Below, in pieces: positions 37,280 to 46,520 of a stretch of DNA of 64,000 nt (positions are counted from its first letter, which is position 1; each line of letters begins with the position of its first letter). The notes under the pieces are model-generated. The model was not told the origin of the DNA. It worked only from the letters and a program-made list of their open reading frames with translations, and made no database searches. The stretch comes from CAVXFB01 sp963760935 (GTDB lineage: Bacteria > Planctomycetota > Planctomycetia > Pirellulales > Thermoguttaceae). The stretch covers positions 496,001-560,000 of the forward strand of contig CAVXFB010000006.1 in assembly GCA_963760935.1 (NCBI GenBank), given 5' to 3'. Made by a program: the position numbers and the translations under genes.

Positions 37280-39621
37280 TGCAGCACCCCTGGGCGAACA
37301 AGGTCGCGATGGCGGCCGGGTGTGCCGGGATCGAGCGGGTGCAAGGGAATCGCGGCGCCAGTCGGCGTCTTTTCCAAGTCGTCGATCAGCCATCCGGCCA
37401 TATCCTTGCCCTCCAGCGGATTCGATGGAGGCTCGTTCTTGCCGGCGCAAGCCGGTTGATACGGCTTGCCCTGCCAGATATTTGAGCGCAGTTCGAGAGC
37501 GGCGCGATCCATGGGATCGAATTGCACAGCCATCTCGGCAAACCGCAACGCCTTGTCGCAATCCCCCTCGGCATATGCTGCATCGGCCAGACGGAAGTAA
37601 CGCCGGGCAATCGACCGCTTTCCGAAGGGGCTCATTTTGTCGGCATACGTATGTTGGCGGCGCATGAACTCGCAGGCCCCGTGTTGGCCTTCCTGACACA
37701 TGCCCGGCTCGTAAACGATCCGTGGCGTGATCAGCACAATGACCTCGCGGCGTTCGATTGTCTCATTCGATTGGCGGAAGGCGAAACCGACGAGCGGCAA
37801 ATTGCCGAGAACGGGCACTTGTGTGGTCGTCGTGGCAAGCTGCTCGCGGATGAGGCCGCCGATGATCACGGTGCAGCCATCGCGGACCATGATGTTCGTA
37901 GTGACTTGCGTAATTTCCTTATTGGGCAACGTGAAATCGTTTTCTACCTTAACGTCGCCGTCGGAAAGCTCCGGATGGACTTCCATGCGGATCATGCCGT
38001 CGCTGGAGATGAACGGCCGCAGTCGCAGTTGGGCTCCGATGTCGAGAAACTCGACGCTTTTCGACGAACTGGTTTCGGTTACGGTCTGATTGATGTAGCC
38101 TTTTTTCTCGCCGATCTGGATTTCCGCTCGCTGTTTGTTCAGCACCATCAGCCGCGGGTTAGCGACAACATTGGTGTCGGCGACCGATTCGAGGGCTTCG
38201 ATGAAGGTCCCCACGTTGCCGTCGAGAAGGCCGAACTTGAGACCGCCATTGAGCGCGAAGTCTTTAAGCGTGGCGGCCGGCGAGCCCAGTCCCACGGCCA
38301 AATTCGGATTTTGGCTGAGGAACTCGAAATTGACGCCAAAGGTGTCCTTGTCCTGCAGCTTCACGCTGAGGATCATGGCCTCGATGGCAACTTGCAGCGG
38401 TCGGACATCGACCTCGGCCACCAATTGGTCGATCTGCGAGAGCACCGCCTCGTAGTCGCGAACCATCAGAACTTCGCTGCCGGAGAACCTGTCGCCGCCG
38501 GCGATGGAATCGTTGCTTGCGATGCCTGCTTCCGAGGGCGTCGAGACGCTGATGACGCCAATTTTTTCGGTCAGGAGCGGCGTAACCAGAGTTTTCAGCT
38601 CGGCCGCAGTGACGTAGTTGGTGCGGTACACCCGAGTGCCCACGCGATCCATGCCCTGCTCAATATTCGTGAAATCCTCGGGCGTGCCGACGAAGATAAA
38701 TTTACCTTCGCGCCGGTACACGTAGCCGGTGGATTTCAATATCGCCTTCAACGCACTCTCGATATCGACGTCATTGAGTATAGCCGACACCTTGCCCTCG
38801 ACGCCCTTGCTGGCCAGGATGTTCAAGTTGCCTTGCTCGCTCAACATGTCGAGAACCGTGTGGATGTCCTCGCCGTAGATGCGAATTCGCAGCTTGCCGT
38901 CCCCTTCGCCATCAACGGTCGTTTTGGCTCGCGGCGGCGTGCCCGGTGCGGATACGGCAGGCTCAGGAGCGGGAGCTGGAATCGGCGCGGCAGGGATGCG
39001 CGCGCTGGAAAGGCCCTTCTTCAGAAGTTCCAGTACGTCGGGCACGGCATTGGTCGCCGGTGGCGGGGCCGCTTGCTGCCCATAGGGTCCGCTCGGCTCG
39101 ACCAAAGTGGGACCGTGCCGGTCGCTGTCATTGTTGGCTGCCGGTTGCGGCAGGTTCAACACTACGGGCGGCATCGGCGCAACCGGCGATGTTGCTGCCA
39201 ATGGCAATGGGGCGACCGGTTCTTGTGACGCTTGAGATTGCGCAAGCAAGACGCCCGCATCGTGCTCGACATCGGCTTTGGCGATTTCGGACGACGGCGA
39301 CTGCCGCCGGGGCGCAGACGTGGTGGGAAATTGCAGCGGCACGTCCGGTTCGGTCCGAGCCTCGCTCGTACGCACAGGTAGATCGGTCTTCGCCTGATCG
39401 GCGGCAAGGTTCGGCTTCGACCCCGCATGCCTACCATTAGGTTTGCGATCGACAGCGGCGGTCGGACGCTCCTCAGGCACGCGCATTACGGCGACCAACT
39501 TCGACGTACCAGAGGCTGAATGCTGTTCGGATGCCGTGGTGACCAGCCCGACGCAGAGCGCAAGCCCTGTGCCGGCCGCGGCGAAGAGTCCAAACATTGT
39601 AAGACGACCGCTATTGGTCAT
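37276..39621 (-). CDS. Secretin (PilQ/GspD family)
   Basis: 781 residues, the outer-membrane channel of the pilus/secretion machine. It has an N-terminal signal (FGLFAAAGTGLALCVGLVTT) and a long Pro/Ala-rich stretch. An STN-type domain (IRIYGEDIHTVLDMLSEQG) is followed by a secretin_N domain (VYRTNYVTAAELKTLVTPLL) and the secretin core (NPRLMVLNKQRAEIQIGEKK; GCTVIIGGLIREQ; PVLGNLPLVGFAF; RREVIVLITPRIV). After the barrel there is an extra tail of about 130 residues with a TPR-like stretch (YFRLADAAYAEGDCDKALRF). The stop overlaps the TPR lipoprotein start. Confidence 0.93.
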   Translation of the reverse strand: MTNSGRLTMFGLFAAAGTGLALCVGLVTTASEQHSASGTSKLVAVMRVPEERPTAAVDRKPNGRHAGSKPNLAADQAKTDLPVRTSEARTEPDVPLQFPTTSAPRRQSPSSEIAKADVEHDAGVLLAQSQASQEPVAPLPLAATSPVAPMPPVVLNLPQPAANNDSDRHGPTLVEPSGPYGQQAAPPPATNAVPDVLELLKKGLSSARIPAAPIPAPAPEPAVSAPGTPPRAKTTVDGEGDGKLRIRIYGEDIHTVLDMLSEQGNLNILASKGVEGKVSAILNDVDIESALKAILKSTGYVYRREGKFIFVGTPEDFTNIEQGMDRVGTRVYRTNYVTAAELKTLVTPLLTEKIGVISVSTPSEAGIASNDSIAGGDRFSGSEVLMVRDYEAVLSQIDQLVAEVDVRPLQVAIEAMILSVKLQDKDTFGVNFEFLSQNPNLAVGLGSPAATLKDFALNGGLKFGLLDGNVGTFIEALESVADTNVVANPRLMVLNKQRAEIQIGEKKGYINQTVTETSSSKSVEFLDIGAQLRLRPFISSDGMIRMEVHPELSDGDVKVENDFTLPNKEITQVTTNIMVRDGCTVIIGGLIREQLATTTTQVPVLGNLPLVGFAFRQSNETIERREVIVLITPRIVYEPGMCQEGQHGACEFMRRQHTYADKMSPFGKRSIARRYFRLADAAYAEGDCDKALRFAEMAVQFDPMDRAALELRSNIWQGKPYQPACAGKNEPPSNPLEGKDMAGWLIDDLEKTPTGAAIPLHPLDPGTPGRHRDLVRPGVLQ

Positions 39622-39690
39622 GTGTCTTCCGTGACGTCAACCATCAGAAAAGTAATGCAACACCTGCTTGGTATTCTGTCAGGTCTTGTA

Positions 39691-39763
39691 TTGTGGGTGC
39701 CATGGGTGGCTTGCCCACCCGTGTTTTCGCACTGCTGAACGATCCAGCAGTGGCACCCAACCC
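39691..39763 (+). repeat. Multi-hairpin palindromic repeat upstream of the secretin
   Basis: An outer pair TGGGTGCCA/TGGCACCCA (about 39694-39702 and 39751-39759) encloses two hairpins, GGGTGG/CCACCC at 39704-39720 and CACTGCTG/CAGCAGTG at 39730-39752. It lies between the PilP/GspC-like gene and the secretin gene. Confidence 0.75.
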
Positions 39764-39783
39764 GACACTTAAGGTGCGTCGCT

Positions 39784-40440
39784 CTATTGGTCTCCCTTAG
39801 TAATCTCGATTTTCGCAGACTGCGACGGCTCGGGAATCGAAAGCTCGAAGCGTTGGCCATCGCTCTCCAACACGGCGCGGCGCGGGTCGACTTCGAGCAC
39901 CCTGAACCTTGCCTCCGGTGTCTGCTTCTCCTTCTCATTCTTAACGACGACGGTCTGACCGACGGAGTAGGTCTTGCCGTTGATTTGCGCGATGCGGCGC
40001 CCAGGGCCAATAATCGTGCTCGTCAGCACCAGCCCGGCCGCAGTCGGCGTGATGGTCGGTACTTTGGGCGCCGGCTCAATGAGCTTTGCCTCTACCGACT
40101 TGACCGTTGGGGCTTCAAAGGGGTCGCGCGTTGTGCTCAATGCGGCTGTGCTCATGGTTCGCGGGTCGTTGCGGATCCACTCGGATATCTCTTGCCACGA
40201 TGGTCGGTCGGAAGCGGTCTGGGGCGTCGGTTGCTCGGCTGGCGCGGTTGCGGCCGCAATCGCAGATCCGCCTACGGCAACTACGCTTGCTCCGGCCATG
40301 TCAGGCTTCGCCATCCAACCCCAAACCAGCGGTATCCAAAAATACGCGGCCACCAGGGCAGCGATCCCTAACAAGGCTGCCTTCTTAGGGCTTGCCTTGG
40401 CCTCTCGTCGCAGTGTTTTTTCTATTCTTCCTAAGTTCAC
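39784..40440 (-). CDS. PilP/GspC-like inner-membrane protein
   Basis: 218 residues: a short cytoplasmic start, one membrane segment (KKAALLGIAALVAAYFWIPL), an Ala/Pro/Thr linker, RDPFEAP, and a C-terminal beta domain (GLVLTSTIIGPGRRIAQING, YSVGQTVVV, FRVLEVDPRRAVLESDGQRF). A signal-anchor followed by an HR/PilP-type domain is the arrangement of GspC/PilP proteins that link the inner-membrane complex to the secretin. Its place between PilO and secretin supports this. Confidence 0.7.
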   Translation of the reverse strand: MNLGRIEKTLRREAKASPKKAALLGIAALVAAYFWIPLVWGWMAKPDMAGASVVAVGGSAIAAATAPAEQPTPQTASDRPSWQEISEWIRNDPRTMSTAALSTTRDPFEAPTVKSVEAKLIEPAPKVPTITPTAAGLVLTSTIIGPGRRIAQINGKTYSVGQTVVVKNEKEKQTPEARFRVLEVDPRRAVLESDGQRFELSIPEPSQSAKIEITKGDQ

Positions 40441-40502
40441 GGTGCTTGTTGCCGAGCGCTAGCGCAGCGCATTGCGCTCTTGCTCGGCACCTCCATCATC
40501 GG

Positions 40503-41067
40503 CTAGTCGCCATGTTTTGCGTAATCGGAACTCTGTGAATTATTGGAAAAGACAACCAGATTTAGCTCGCACTGTGTATCTTTGTTATTCGCCGCTGACT
40601 TCTCAATCCGCATGGACTCGACCCAAATTGTTGCACTCAAGCCCTCGATACCGCGAAGGAATTGATGGATCTGGGCGAACTTGCCGGTGCAGTTCATGGT
40701 GATTGGGATTTCCTGCACCTTCTCGCGAACGACGAACGGTTGCGGATCGAAGCGGCTAATGGCAAGCTGCGCGTCCTTGGCCAGATCATCGATCTTGCCG
40801 TAAAGCGACGGGATGTCTCTTCGGCCGGGCGCCGATTTCTCCCAACGCGCAGTAACCGTTTCGGCCTTGCCCAATTCTTGTTCGGTGGCCAACAGCGCGG
40901 CGGACAGCTCAGCAGATTGCGCCACGAAGTCCTGCTTCATCTGCAATTGCTCGCGCACTTCTTTGATCGCGGCGTCCCGGCGACCAAACATATACCATGT
41001 ACACGGCTGCAATGGCAGCCAGCGACAGGGTGACGATCCAACTGCTTTGTCGCCGTGGCTCGGTCAT
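40503..41067 (-). pseudogene. pilO: PilO-like pilus assembly protein, frameshifted
   Basis: About 187 residues after repair. The start ATG 41067 overlaps the pilN stop by 4 bases. MTEPRRQSSWIVTLSLAAIA then AVYMVYV is the membrane anchor; the frame then breaks, and GRRDAAIKEVREQLQMKQDF continues in the other frame with a coiled coil and a ferredoxin-like domain (QPFVVREKVQEIPITMNCTG; FAQIHQFLRGIEGLSATIWV; VESMRIEK). Removing one base from the AAA at 40986-40988 (TTT on the coding strand) joins them. The domain is the PilO/GspM type that pairs with PilN. Confidence 0.8.
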
Positions 41068-41828
41068 GGCGTTGTCCTCCGCGGATGCGAAACGGCAACA
41101 GTTGCTGGGGGGGTACTGCGAGTCTTCGACCCCCTGGGCCCGTTGGGCTGGCCATAGCCCGGCTCGACAGCCAAGACCGCCCGAAACTGAAGCATGCCAT
41201 CGCTCTTGCTGTTGTCGATGGTATTGAAGCAATCGAGATCCGCCTTGTTGAAGATGTCTGTGGCATCCAACTCGCCGATGTACCGATGCAAGGCGTCGAT
41301 TTCCGTTGTCGTGCCCGTCAGTACGACGACCGTTCGCAGGCAATCGAGCTGGCCGCGGAGTCGGGCCAGATCGCGCTCGGCCGGAGTGAGCGACTTGAGT
41401 TTCTCTTCTTCGGCATTTTTATCGACATTCGGGCGAATGTCGGTCGCCGTAGAAGTCGTGGGAGCTTCTCGAAGAATCTGAATCTGTTGCAGCGTGATGG
41501 CCGACGGCAGCGGGCGCACCAGGGCGGCCAGTAGTTGCGTGCGCGGCCAGGGATGGCGAAGGTACGTATAGAGTTCGGCGCCTGCTCTGGCTGCTGCCAA
41601 TTGTACTTGGGCCTCGGCCAGCCGAGTCTTTTGTTTCATGGCGGTTTCGTAGACCGGGTCAATGGCCGCCAACTCGTTCTGCAACCGGTGCATGCGGTAA
41701 TGCTGAGCCAACATGGCCCCGGCGACGAGTGCCACGATCGCGAAGGCCACGAAGGCCTGCCACGGCTGCGATTGGCGCTGCGCGTGTTTTTGGCGGTATT
41801 CGGCGGGCAGGAAATCGACGTTGTGCAT
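41064..41828 (-). CDS. pilN: PilN-like pilus assembly protein
   Basis: 254 residues. It begins MHNVDFLPAEYRQKHAQRQS, which is the PilN N-terminal motif (N-(L/F)LP..Y) that binds PilM. A membrane segment (FVAFAIVALVAGAMLAQHY), a coiled coil and a periplasmic ferredoxin-like domain follow (TQLLAALVRPLPSAITLQQI; VVVLTGTTTEIDALHRYIGE). The Pro/Thr-rich last 40 residues are unusual. The gene order pilM-pilN-pilO is as in type IVa pili. Confidence 0.85.
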   Translation of the reverse strand: MHNVDFLPAEYRQKHAQRQSQPWQAFVAFAIVALVAGAMLAQHYRMHRLQNELAAIDPVYETAMKQKTRLAEAQVQLAAARAGAELYTYLRHPWPRTQLLAALVRPLPSAITLQQIQILREAPTTSTATDIRPNVDKNAEEEKLKSLTPAERDLARLRGQLDCLRTVVVLTGTTTEIDALHRYIGELDATDIFNKADLDCFNTIDNSKSDGMLQFRAVLAVEPGYGQPNGPRGSKTRSTPPATVAVSHPRRTTP

Positions 41829-41892
41829 TCTTATTTGTTACGCGGTTTGAAGCGATGCAAATCTCGCTGGGATGGAAAGGGTACGATCATAC

Positions 41893-42963
41893 CTACCTGC
41901 TCGCTGTATCGTTCATATCTCGCAGCGCCAAACCGGCAGCCACACCCCATTGTGCGACCCTTCTATCGGTCGGTCCCCCCTCGAACGGTCGCAGCGGATT
42001 TCCCAGCCGGCACGGCAAATCGAGTCGGGCGGTGAGCCATTGGGCGAGGGCCTCAGTGGCTTCGCCACCGCCGAGCACCACCTCGGCCAGCGGTTGGCCG
42101 CGAAACGTGACGCTGTAATATCGCAGACACAGTGAGAGCTCGTGCGCGAGCTTGTCGAGGACAGGGCGCATTGCTTCCGTGAGGCTGCGAACGACCTCGG
42201 GATCGCGATCCGTATCGCGGCAATCGTCGTTGTGGCGGCGCAGGGCCGCAGCGTCGGCGGCCGACATCTTCAGTCGTTTGCTCACCGCGTCGTCGAATTG
42301 TCGCCCGCCGACGTCGATGTACTTGACGAACATCGGATCGGCGCCCCGGGCGATGACGGCCACGGTGTTTGAGGCGCCGATGTTGATTAGCATCATTCGC
42401 CGTTGCTGATCGTCGTCGCGGCGAAACTGGCGGCTATAGCAGCGAAGGACGGCTGCCGGTTCGACGTCGATTGCCACCGCCCGGAGTCCAGCCCGTTCGA
42501 CTACGGCCAACATTCGATCGAGCGCGGGGCGATAGCAGGCCAGCAGAATGACTTCGCGGCGAACGGAATCGCCCTGTCGGACGTCATCGGCTTCGATGTA
42601 GCGAATCTCGGCCTCTTCGCTGGCAAAGGGCAGGCGGCCGGCCGCTTCAAACTGCACGATTTTTGCTAGCTCGTCGCCGCTGGCCGGGGTCACGCGGAGA
42701 TTTTGCACGAAGAGACTGCCGGAGCTAAGACAAAAAACGGCTTCGCGACCGCGGAAGTTATGCCCTTCGCGGGCGTGGCGGATCGCTTCGACCAGACGTT
42801 CATCGTGGCGTTCGGGCTTAGCGGCTGGCTCCGGGGGAAGGTCGTAACGTGCGGCCTCGTGCACCCGCGTCCGCGCAGCATCGAACTGAAGCAGCTTCAC
42901 CGTACGGCTGCCGATGTCGATGCCAATCGGTCCATAACGCGGTCGAGGGAGCCAGTTTACCAT
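41893..42963 (-). CDS. pilM: PilM-like actin-fold pilus assembly protein
   Basis: 356 residues, cytoplasmic. GPIGIDIGSRTVKLLQ is the first nucleotide-binding motif, RGREAVFCLSSGSLFVQNLR and EIVQFEA-like AKIVQFEAAGRLPF follow. The second phosphate motif is MLINIGASNTVAVIARG and the adenosine motif VVLGGGEATEALAQWL. It matches the PilM/FtsA-like family that binds ATP and the PilN N-terminus. Confidence 0.92.
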   Translation of the reverse strand: MVNWLPRPRYGPIGIDIGSRTVKLLQFDAARTRVHEAARYDLPPEPAAKPERHDERLVEAIRHAREGHNFRGREAVFCLSSGSLFVQNLRVTPASGDELAKIVQFEAAGRLPFASEEAEIRYIEADDVRQGDSVRREVILLACYRPALDRMLAVVERAGLRAVAIDVEPAAVLRCYSRQFRRDDDQQRRMMLINIGASNTVAVIARGADPMFVKYIDVGGRQFDDAVSKRLKMSAADAAALRRHNDDCRDTDRDPEVVRSLTEAMRPVLDKLAHELSLCLRYYSVTFRGQPLAEVVLGGGEATEALAQWLTARLDLPCRLGNPLRPFEGGPTDRRVAQWGVAAGLALRDMNDTASR

Positions 42964-43020
42964 GCGATTTTTCCTGCCTTGCCCTCTCTATCTCGAGAGA
43001 TGGTCATCATGAGCGCTGTG

Positions 43021-43611
43021 CTATGGAATCTGCGTAATGCTCGTCGGCGGTCCTTCGCTTGTGTACGCCCCGACTTGGGGCATTCCAATTGCTGGGTTGA
43101 CGACTAGCGTGATATATCTCCGATCGCTGCCACCGCCGGCCATGAGCCAGATCGTGGTCGGATCGCCACGGACGGTTTGGCCCAGCGGCCCAAACTCGAT
43201 GTCGGCAACCGTTTGGACTGCCGAGCCGGTCGTCGCCACGGCGGCCAAACGGACGGTTGGACCCGTGTGCGGCAGATCGGCCAAGTTGACGATATGCTGA
43301 TCGACCGGGTCGCTTGGCGCCGAAAATGGCGACTTTGGCAGCTTATCGAGTGCGGCGTTACTGCCGCTGTGCTTCATTACATAGCGGTTCGCGTCCAGGT
43401 CGAAGCTGACGCGGTAATTGTCGTTATTGGCCACAGCCAGACTGCGGGCGTACGCCAAATCGGTCGACACTATCTGGGCCGTAGAGCGGAGTTGGTCATA
43501 CACTGCCGGTTGCATGTTCGGCAGCAGTATGCCCACGAGGATGCCGACGATGGCGATCACCAGCAGCATCTCCAGGAGTGTGAAGGCGACGGATGGTCGG
43601 CGTGGTGACAT
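43021..43611 (-). CDS. Prepilin-like protein (GspH-type)
   Basis: 196 residues. The leader MSPRRPSVA is followed by FTLLEMLLVIAIVGILVGIL, the type III prepilin signal cut by prepilin peptidase before F. The globular part includes QIVSTDLAYARSLAVANND, which is typical of GspH/FimT minor pseudopilins, then RVSFDLDANRYVMK and a beta-rich end. It lies 57 bases upstream of pilM on the same strand. Confidence 0.9.
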   Translation of the reverse strand: MSPRRPSVAFTLLEMLLVIAIVGILVGILLPNMQPAVYDQLRSTAQIVSTDLAYARSLAVANNDNYRVSFDLDANRYVMKHSGSNAALDKLPKSPFSAPSDPVDQHIVNLADLPHTGPTVRLAAVATTGSAVQTVADIEFGPLGQTVRGDPTTIWLMAGGGSDRRYITLVVNPAIGMPQVGAYTSEGPPTSITQIP

Positions 43612-43699
43612 GTTACGGTGAGCGGATGGAATGACTCTGACCGTTGCATCCTGACACGGCCAGTACCATTTCAGCCCGTACAGGTGGAAAACAGGTGGG

Positions 43700-43942
43700 T
43701 TACTTCTTCGGCAACTCGGTGACGATCACCTTGACCTGACCGGAACGCAGCAGAGCGTTTTGGTCCTTCAGCAGGTTCTTGATCTCTTCCAAATTCGCGA
43801 TCAACTCCTTGCGTTCTTCGACTGGGTTGGCCAGGGTCGGACGTGAGCCGCTCTGGGCGGCACTCGTCTGGTAAAAGCTTAGCACGCAGTAACATACGAC
43901 ATTGGCGACGACTAACAGCATCAGGCCGGATTTGCGGGTCAT
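43700..43942 (-). CDS. Small exported coiled-coil protein
   Basis: 80 residues. An N-terminal hydrophobic segment (SGLMLLVVANVVCYCVLSFY) acts as signal or anchor; then a short helix rich in Glu/Lys (VEERKELIANLEEIKNLLKD) and VKVIVTELPKK. Located within the prepilin genes, and a tight A/GGAG-like site precedes the start. No family recognised. Confidence 0.7.
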   Translation of the reverse strand: MTRKSGLMLLVVANVVCYCVLSFYQTSAAQSGSRPTLANPVEERKELIANLEEIKNLLKDQNALLRSGQVKVIVTELPKK

Positions 43943-43963
43943 TGGGAAACTCCTTTTGCCTTT

Positions 43964-44032
43964 CTAGGGTGCGTCCGTGACGCACCACTCCTTGGTAAGA
44001 AAACATCCCGGGGTGCATCGCAGACGCACCTT
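43964..44032 (+). repeat. Palindromic intergenic repeat (GGTGCGT type)
   Basis: Left arm TAGGGTGCGTCCGTGACGCA near 43964 and right arm GGTGCATCGCAGACGCACC near 44013, imperfectly paired. Same family as the element between gcvH and gcvPA. Confidence 0.7.
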
Positions 44033-44037
44033 ACGGA

Positions 44038-45696
44038 TTATAGGTTCTCTGTCCAATCCAATAGGTCCCACCGCAGACCGCCGTCCGCCGGCAGGGGGAC
44101 GTAGATCGCATTCTGCGGGTTGTACCAATGGTAGCGGATCGAGCCAGCGTCGGGCTTGATGATCAGCTTCGGCCTGTAATCGAGCGATTGATACTTCAAG
44201 AGCCATTCGGGAAAGTACTTGTAACCGTTGGGCAGACTCTCTTGCGCGTGGAATGCGTAGTACTGATTCGACCACCAGTAAGCGGTCTTGTTGTTCCAGT
44301 CTGATCGAGGATTGAAGTAGATGTTCTGGGCAATTAGCTTGCCCTGATACATCATATTGATGTCGAGATGATTGTCGGCGCTGACGCTGAAGTTGTAGTA
44401 GGCGGAAATCAGTCCGGTAATAGAGATATCGGCGTCCGGACCGACTTGAAAGCTGTCGCCGACCATAGCGACCGGCAACTGGACGGCGTCGGTGGTGCCT
44501 TGCAGCGGCGGCAGATTCATGGCCTGGAGCTTGATGCGCTTGCCGGCGATGTAGACACGGCCTCCGCTGCCCAGGGGCGTTACGATAGTGCCGCAGACGG
44601 TTGTATCATCGTTGACCGTTAAGGACCCGGGACAGAAGAACAGGCCCGCCGGGTTAGTGGCCGGATCGGCCTGATAGGCCGTGGCTTGAAGCGAGTTGGG
44701 CAACTGCGGCACGCTGTATTGTTTGCCACCCGGGTAGAGCCGATACGTCGAAAGCGAATAGGGGAAGGTCATGCCCGATATGGTTCGATTCGAGGCGTTG
44801 TTGACCGTCACACCAAGATCGTTCGTCAGCACATTGACCGTATCCCAAAAGAACTGCCAAGACTTGTCGAGCGTGATGGGCCCGCTGAAGGGCCGATAGT
44901 CGCCACGACCGGCCTGTTGCATGTCATGCAGACCGTCGTGATAGTTGTCGCGCGGGTTGCCCATCCAGTCGTAATCCCAGTCGAAATCCAGGGTGGCCTG
45001 AACCCGCACGGGACCTTCGATCCGGGCCGGCGCGGTCATGGTAAAACTGCCGAAAGCCCATTGGTACACCGTGTAAGCCATCATCGTCGTCCAGTCGGTG
45101 GGCTCGTCGGACAGGGCACGCGGGATCAGCCGCACGACGGCGCGGACGCGATAAATGGCAATGGCCTGGGGTTGGTCAGGATCGGCCGAATAGCCGGTCG
45201 AAAGCAGTGTCACGCGATAAGGGTAATCGGCGTCGCTGGAGGCCAATCGCGGGTCGCCGGTCGTGTAGGTAACCAGGAAACTGTCGTTGGTGTTGATCGA
45301 TCCGTTCAGAGACGCATCGACCCCGGCCCAATCGGTGCGAGACATCTTCTTTATGGCCATGGTGAGGCCGGTGATGGCCGCTTGGCGTGCAGACGCGCGG
45401 CGGTCCGAATTGCGCTGGACCATGGCGGCTGTCGCTTGCGTACGCATCGCCGTGTAACACAAGCCAACGGTCAGCGACAACAGCAATAGCACCATCAATA
45501 TTGCCATGCCGCGGCGCGATCCGCGCGGGGTGGCACGCCCCGAGCAGCCAGCGGCTTGGCAAGCCCCACTTGTCGTTCTGCCCCTACCTGTCATTCTGAG
45601 CGCAGCAAAGAATCTCCGAACCTCTTCGATGCACGGGGAGAGATCCTTCGCTGCGCTCAGGATAACAAATTTACGCAACGTAGAGCGACTTTTCAT
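44038..45696 (-). CDS. PilX-like pilus assembly protein with repeat-derived N-terminus
   Basis: 552 residues from ATG 45696, or 489 from ATG 45507. RRGMAILMVLLLLSLTVGLC then YTAM is a PilX-type start with a membrane helix, followed by a long beta-rich exported region (YQWAFGSFTMTAPARIEGPV; ITGLISAYYNFSVSADNHLD). ATG 45696 overlaps the preceding gene's stop (ATGA), which argues for the long form. Yet residues 10-36 (FVILSAAKDLS...RRFFAALRMT) are simply a translation of the palindromic repeat at 45593-45663. I infer a repeat inserted in frame between the coupled start and the original leader. Confidence 0.75.
   Translation of the reverse strand: MKSRSTLRKFVILSAAKDLSPCIEEVRRFFAALRMTGRGRTTSGACQAAGCSGRATPRGSRRGMAILMVLLLLSLTVGLCYTAMRTQATAAMVQRNSDRRASARQAAITGLTMAIKKMSRTDWAGVDASLNGSINTNDSFLVTYTTGDPRLASSDADYPYRVTLLSTGYSADPDQPQAIAIYRVRAVVRLIPRALSDEPTDWTTMMAYTVYQWAFGSFTMTAPARIEGPVRVQATLDFDWDYDWMGNPRDNYHDGLHDMQQAGRGDYRPFSGPITLDKSWQFFWDTVNVLTNDLGVTVNNASNRTISGMTFPYSLSTYRLYPGGKQYSVPQLPNSLQATAYQADPATNPAGLFFCPGSLTVNDDTTVCGTIVTPLGSGGRVYIAGKRIKLQAMNLPPLQGTTDAVQLPVAMVGDSFQVGPDADISITGLISAYYNFSVSADNHLDINMMYQGKLIAQNIYFNPRSDWNNKTAYWWSNQYYAFHAQESLPNGYKYFPEWLLKYQSLDYRPKLIIKPDAGSIRYHWYNPQNAIYVPLPADGGLRWDLLDWTENL
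45593..45663 (+). repeat. Palindromic repeat inside the start of the PilX-like gene
   Basis: Arms of 23 bases at 45593-45615 and 45641-45663 pair with three mismatches around GAGCGCAGC. In translation it gives ILSAAKDL and FFAALRMT, peptides familiar from dispersed palindromic elements in environmental bacteria. Confidence 0.85.
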
Positions 45697-46520
45697 GGAT
45701 GTGATAGGTTATAGTACACGGCGGCCGATCCGAAAAACGGAAGGGCCAGGGCGGCGGCGGCGTTGGATTCAATCCACTCGGTTCCAGGCGAAAACTGCAA
45801 CTCCATCCGTACCGCGACCTGTCGCAAGCCGGCCTGAGAGCCGTAGATATCTTGTGCCCAGGGCAGATTCATCCACGTGACCGATCCCGCCTTGTAGTTG
45901 GCCCAATCGGCAGCCGAGGGGCGCAGCCGGGTCTCGAATCGGGCCGCCCCGCGCAATGTCGAAGTGTCGCCGCTGGTGGCCTTGGTCGAGGCCGTGCGCA
46001 ACAGCGTGCTGAGCACAACCGTCTTCGTCGTCGTTGCTCGCTTCAAGCTCGCCAGCTCGCTTTGCCATGCGGAAAGGTTATCAACGGCAGGCACCGTGCG
46101 GGTGTCGTTAGGCGCCGTCATCTCCACAAACTGACTCGGCGTTGCCGGACTCGGGCAATAGACGATCAATTCGTTGTACCGCGGGAGGCCGGCCGGCGCG
46201 GCAGGCGTGCCGTTGGGCCGCCAAATCACCAGCGTATCTGGATAACGATAACCGTCGATGCTCTCCGCGACCACGAGACAGCCGGGAAACTGCTCATTGG
46301 CCGTCGCCTGACAGACGTTTTGCGTGATCCGGTCGAGCACGACCCGGGCATGCTGTGTGGCAATTCCATAGCCCTCGCTATATTCGAAGCTTTGTTGCGC
46401 GGTGCGTGTCAATCCGGCCAGCGCGCCGACAACCACAACCATGATCGTCATGGCGATAGTCAGCTCGAGCAGAGTCATTGCGCGGCGAGCGCGCTTAGTT
46501 GATCGATAACGGCGCGACAT
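45693..46520 (-). CDS. Prepilin-like protein (PilW/GspJ-type)
   Basis: 275 residues. After a basic leader (MSRRYRSTKRARRA) comes MTLLELTIAMTIMVVVVGAL, a type III prepilin signal in which Met takes the place of the usual Phe. The body (QQSFEYSEGYGIATQHARVV; LDRITQNVCQATANEQFPGC) is PilW/GspJ-like. It overlaps the end of the previous prepilin gene by 26 bases and is followed by the coupled PilX-like gene. Confidence 0.85.
   Translation of the reverse strand: MSRRYRSTKRARRAMTLLELTIAMTIMVVVVGALAGLTRTAQQSFEYSEGYGIATQHARVVLDRITQNVCQATANEQFPGCLVVAESIDGYRYPDTLVIWRPNGTPAAPAGLPRYNELIVYCPSPATPSQFVEMTAPNDTRTVPAVDNLSAWQSELASLKRATTTKTVVLSTLLRTASTKATSGDTSTLRGAARFETRLRPSAADWANYKAGSVTWMNLPWAQDIYGSQAGLRQVAVRMELQFSPGTEWIESNAAAALALPFFGSAAVYYNLSHP

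Noticed and set aside
37735..39228. Long plus-strand frames opposite the secretin gene
   Set aside because: Shadow of the secretin; no recognisable domains and no ribosome site.
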